Position numbers and translations under genes: made by a program. This document shows positions 5,361 through 7,059 of a stretch of DNA of 7,059 bases, in pieces. Source of the stretch: an uncultured Ruminococcus sp. (lineage in GTDB: Bacteria; Bacillota; Clostridia; Oscillospirales; Ruminococcaceae). The DNA lies in assembly GCA_900545125.1 (NCBI GenBank), contig UQXS01000126.1, forward strand, positions 1 to 7,059, given 5' to 3'. Each line of letters starts with the position of its first letter. Position 1 is the stretch's first letter. Under the pieces are notes generated by a model. That model searched no databases and had not been told where the DNA came from. It was given only the letters and a program-made list of their open reading frames with translations.

Positions 5361-6950
5361 ATGAGCGCAAAAACCGCAACATTTATTATCCTGGGCATCT
5401 ACATACTGATAATGGTCGGGATTGGCATTTATATGTCAAAACGAACAAAGTCCTCCGATGACTTCATGCTCGGCGGCAGGAGCGTCGGATCGTGGCTGAC
5501 CGCTTTCTCATACGGAACTACTTACTTCTCGGCAGTCGTTTTTATCGGATATGCCGGACAATTCGGCTGGATGTACGGTGTTTCGGCTGCATGGGTCGGA
5601 ATCGGCAATGCTGTTATCGGCAGCCTTATCCCCTTTTTCCTTATCGGAAAAAGAACACGTCTGATGACAAATCATCTCGGTGCAAGAACTATGCCTGAAT
5701 TCTTCGAGCACAGATTCGATTCAAAAAAGCTTAAAACCGTTTCGGCGACTATCGTATTTATCTTCCTTATCCCCTACACCGCATCCGTCTATAACGGACT
5801 TTCACGTCTTTTCGGCATGGCGTTCGACCTGGGCGAAAACGGCGGAACTATAATCATCATCGCTATGGCTGTTCTCTCCGCTGCCTACGTAACTCTCGGC
5901 GGATATAAAGCTACCGCCCTCAACGATTTCTTTCAGGGAATTATCATGCTCATCGGCATATCTACCGTCGTTTTCCTGACGATACACGAAAAAAACGGTC
6001 TGAATGAAGCAATAAAGGCTCTTAACGATATCGACGCCCCCCGAGCACCAAAGGGTACTCTCGGTTCGGTTTTCGGCCCTGATTTCCCTAATCTTCTCGG
6101 CGTTGTGATACTCACTTCGCTGGGCACATGGGGACTTCCGCAAATGGTTCAGAAATTCTACGCTATCAAGAACGAGGATGCCATCAAAAAGGGAGCTGTT
6201 ATCTCTACGTTCTTTGCACTCGTCGTTGCCGGAGGTTCTTACCTCATGGGCGGATTTGTAAGACTTTACTGCACAACAGACCCGTCTGAAAAAGGCAGAA
6301 CTTTTATCGAAACAGGCAAAAACGGAAAGCTCCTTTACGATACAATGGTGCCTTCCCTCATCAATACAGCTCTCCCGAATATCCTGATTGGACTGGTAGT
6401 TGTACTGGTTCTTTCGGCATCGCTTTCTACGCTGTCATCCCTTGTTCTCACATCAAGCTCGACCCTCACCAACGACCTTATCAAGCCTCATGTCAAGAAC
6501 TTCGACGACAAAAAGCAAATGATGTTCATGAGAATATTCATTGCCGTTTTCCTGATTATATCCGTTATCATCGCAAGCAATCCCAATGCCTCTATCTCCA
6601 CCCTGATGTCATACTCATGGGGAGCACTCTCCGGAGCTTTCCTCGGACCGTTCCTCTACGGACTTTTCATGAAAAAGGCTTCAAAGGCTGCCTGCTGGAC
6701 AAGTTTCTGCACCGGTGTGGGAATCAGTGTTGCACATATGGTTCTTTTCAGCCTTAATATCAGTGCTTTTGCCGATTTCAAGGCTTCCGTCGCAGAATTA
6801 AACTGCCCGTTCAATCTGCTTTCGCCTATTAACGCAGGTGCTTTTGCTATGATAGTTTCATTGATTATCGTTCCTGTTGTAAGCAAGTTCACTGCTTCCC
6901 CCGATAAAAAAGTTGTGGATAACGCTTTCAGCAGCCTGACAGCAAAATAA
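5361..6950 (+). CDS. Sodium:solute symporter, SSS (SLC5) family
   Basis: This inner-membrane carrier probably takes up a small organic solute with Na+. The product is 529 aa. About 13 hydrophobic segments are visible, roughly at 6-26, 43-66, 72-95, 126-146, 162-180, 187-207, 243-262, 277-303, 338-362, 389-406, 412-434, 443-466 and 488-509, which matches the 13-helix PutP layout. SSDDFMLGGRSVG (31-43) and YVTLGGYKA (176-184) are family motifs. S352-A-S-L-S-T-L-S359 aligns with the Na2-site helix of PutP, keeping A353, S356 and T357. The PutP residue D55 is Tyr here (GTTYFSA), so proline specificity should not be assumed; the substrate cannot be read from the sequence. The ATG has GGAG eight bases upstream (5349-5352). 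The gene appears to stand alone behind a consensus promoter with an operator-like dyad, divergent from tRNA-Thr. Confidence 0.93.
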   Translation: MSAKTATFIILGIYILIMVGIGIYMSKRTKSSDDFMLGGRSVGSWLTAFSYGTTYFSAVVFIGYAGQFGWMYGVSAAWVGIGNAVIGSLIPFFLIGKRTRLMTNHLGARTMPEFFEHRFDSKKLKTVSATIVFIFLIPYTASVYNGLSRLFGMAFDLGENGGTIIIIAMAVLSAAYVTLGGYKATALNDFFQGIIMLIGISTVVFLTIHEKNGLNEAIKALNDIDAPRAPKGTLGSVFGPDFPNLLGVVILTSLGTWGLPQMVQKFYAIKNEDAIKKGAVISTFFALVVAGGSYLMGGFVRLYCTTDPSEKGRTFIETGKNGKLLYDTMVPSLINTALPNILIGLVVVLVLSASLSTLSSLVLTSSSTLTNDLIKPHVKNFDDKKQMMFMRIFIAVFLIISVIIASNPNASISTLMSYSWGALSGAFLGPFLYGLFMKKASKAACWTSFCTGVGISVAHMVLFSLNISAFADFKASVAELNCPFNLLSPINAGAFAMIVSLIIVPVVSKFTASPDKKVVDNAFSSLTAK

Positions 6951-6966
6951 TGTGGCTGCAAGTTAA

Positions 6967-7009
6967 GCGGGGACTCTGTCCCCACACCCCTTCCAAAGGG
7001 GGAATCCCC
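6967..7009. repeat. G/C-rich hairpin cluster, likely dispersed palindromic repeat
   Basis: Three short palindromes are packed together: GGGGAC-tct-GTCCCC (6969-6983), CCCCTT-cca-AAGGGG (6987-7001) and GGGG-aat-CCCC (6999-7009). The last two compete. Composition differs sharply from the A/T-rich intergenic DNA elsewhere in the window. It follows the symporter stop by 16 bases. No T-run follows, so it is not a classical intrinsic terminator, though it may slow polymerase or protect the 3' end. It resembles REP-like elements of gut Clostridia (from memory). Confidence 0.55.
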
Positions 7010-7030
7010 ATACGCACTAACCTATAAAGG

Positions 7031-7059
7031 TTGTCAAAAATCAGCGGCAGTTGTATAAT
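7031..7059 (+). promoter_or_regulatory. Promoter at the right window edge
   Basis: TTGTCA (7031-7036) and TATAAT (7054-7059) lie 17 bases apart, one mismatch from consensus. They point to a gene starting beyond the window. The small inverted repeat AACCT-ATAA-AGGTT (7019-7032) overlaps the -35 start. Confidence 0.65.

Noticed and set aside
5802..6143. Leftward 113-aa open frame inside the symporter gene
   Set aside because: It is an antisense shadow of a well-supported membrane protein, with polar scrambled composition and no SD.

Overview
The window looks like ordinary chromosomal DNA from a low-to-moderate GC Gram-positive anaerobe, most likely a Clostridia member near Ruminococcus (Oscillospiraceae). 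The support is the DUF951-prfA-tsaC order, a PfkA of the Firmicutes/E. coli ATP type, strong AGGAGG ribosome binding sites, near-perfect TTGACA/TATAAT promoters, a CCA-encoding tRNA gene and A/T-rich intergenic DNA. The genus assignment is inference. I see no phage, transposase, CRISPR array or defence locus.

Layout, left to right. Positions 1-2238 hold a leftward operon driven by a TTGATT-N17-TATAAT promoter: a DUF951 protein with a TTG start, peptide chain release factor 1 (prfA), then the threonylcarbamoyl-AMP synthase gene (tsaC/Sua5 type), which runs off the left edge. All but the small DUF951 protein clearly serve translation. Divergent from it, 2335-3674 is a rightward pair: a 117-aa protein I do not recognise and a 305-aa protein with two clear S1 RNA-binding folds and one degenerate one. 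A possible SD-masking helix in the gap suggests translational coupling of the pair. A 15-bp hairpin terminator (3676-3712) separates them from the convergent pfkA gene (3731-4693).

The 396-base stretch between pfkA and tRNA-Thr (4694-5089) has no protein gene but is dense with signals. It holds the consensus pfkA promoter, an interlocked opposing promoter, a candidate small structured RNA of about 115 nt (4821-4935) that can be drawn with an H-type pseudoknot and ends in a clean intrinsic terminator, a diverged direct repeat, and a second long hairpin terminator for the tRNA. This candidate RNA is the most interesting item here. I cannot assign it to a known family by eye.

From 5090 to 5165 lies tRNA-Thr(GGU), leftward, with its own consensus promoter. 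Divergent from it is a 529-aa sodium:solute symporter (5361-6950), whose promoter carries a 7-bp dyad (TATTGAC-N8-GTCAATA) over the -35 box, probably an operator. The last 110 bases carry a cluster of G/C-rich hairpins that looks like a dispersed repeat, then a promoter-like sequence ending exactly at the window edge, presumably for a gene beyond it.
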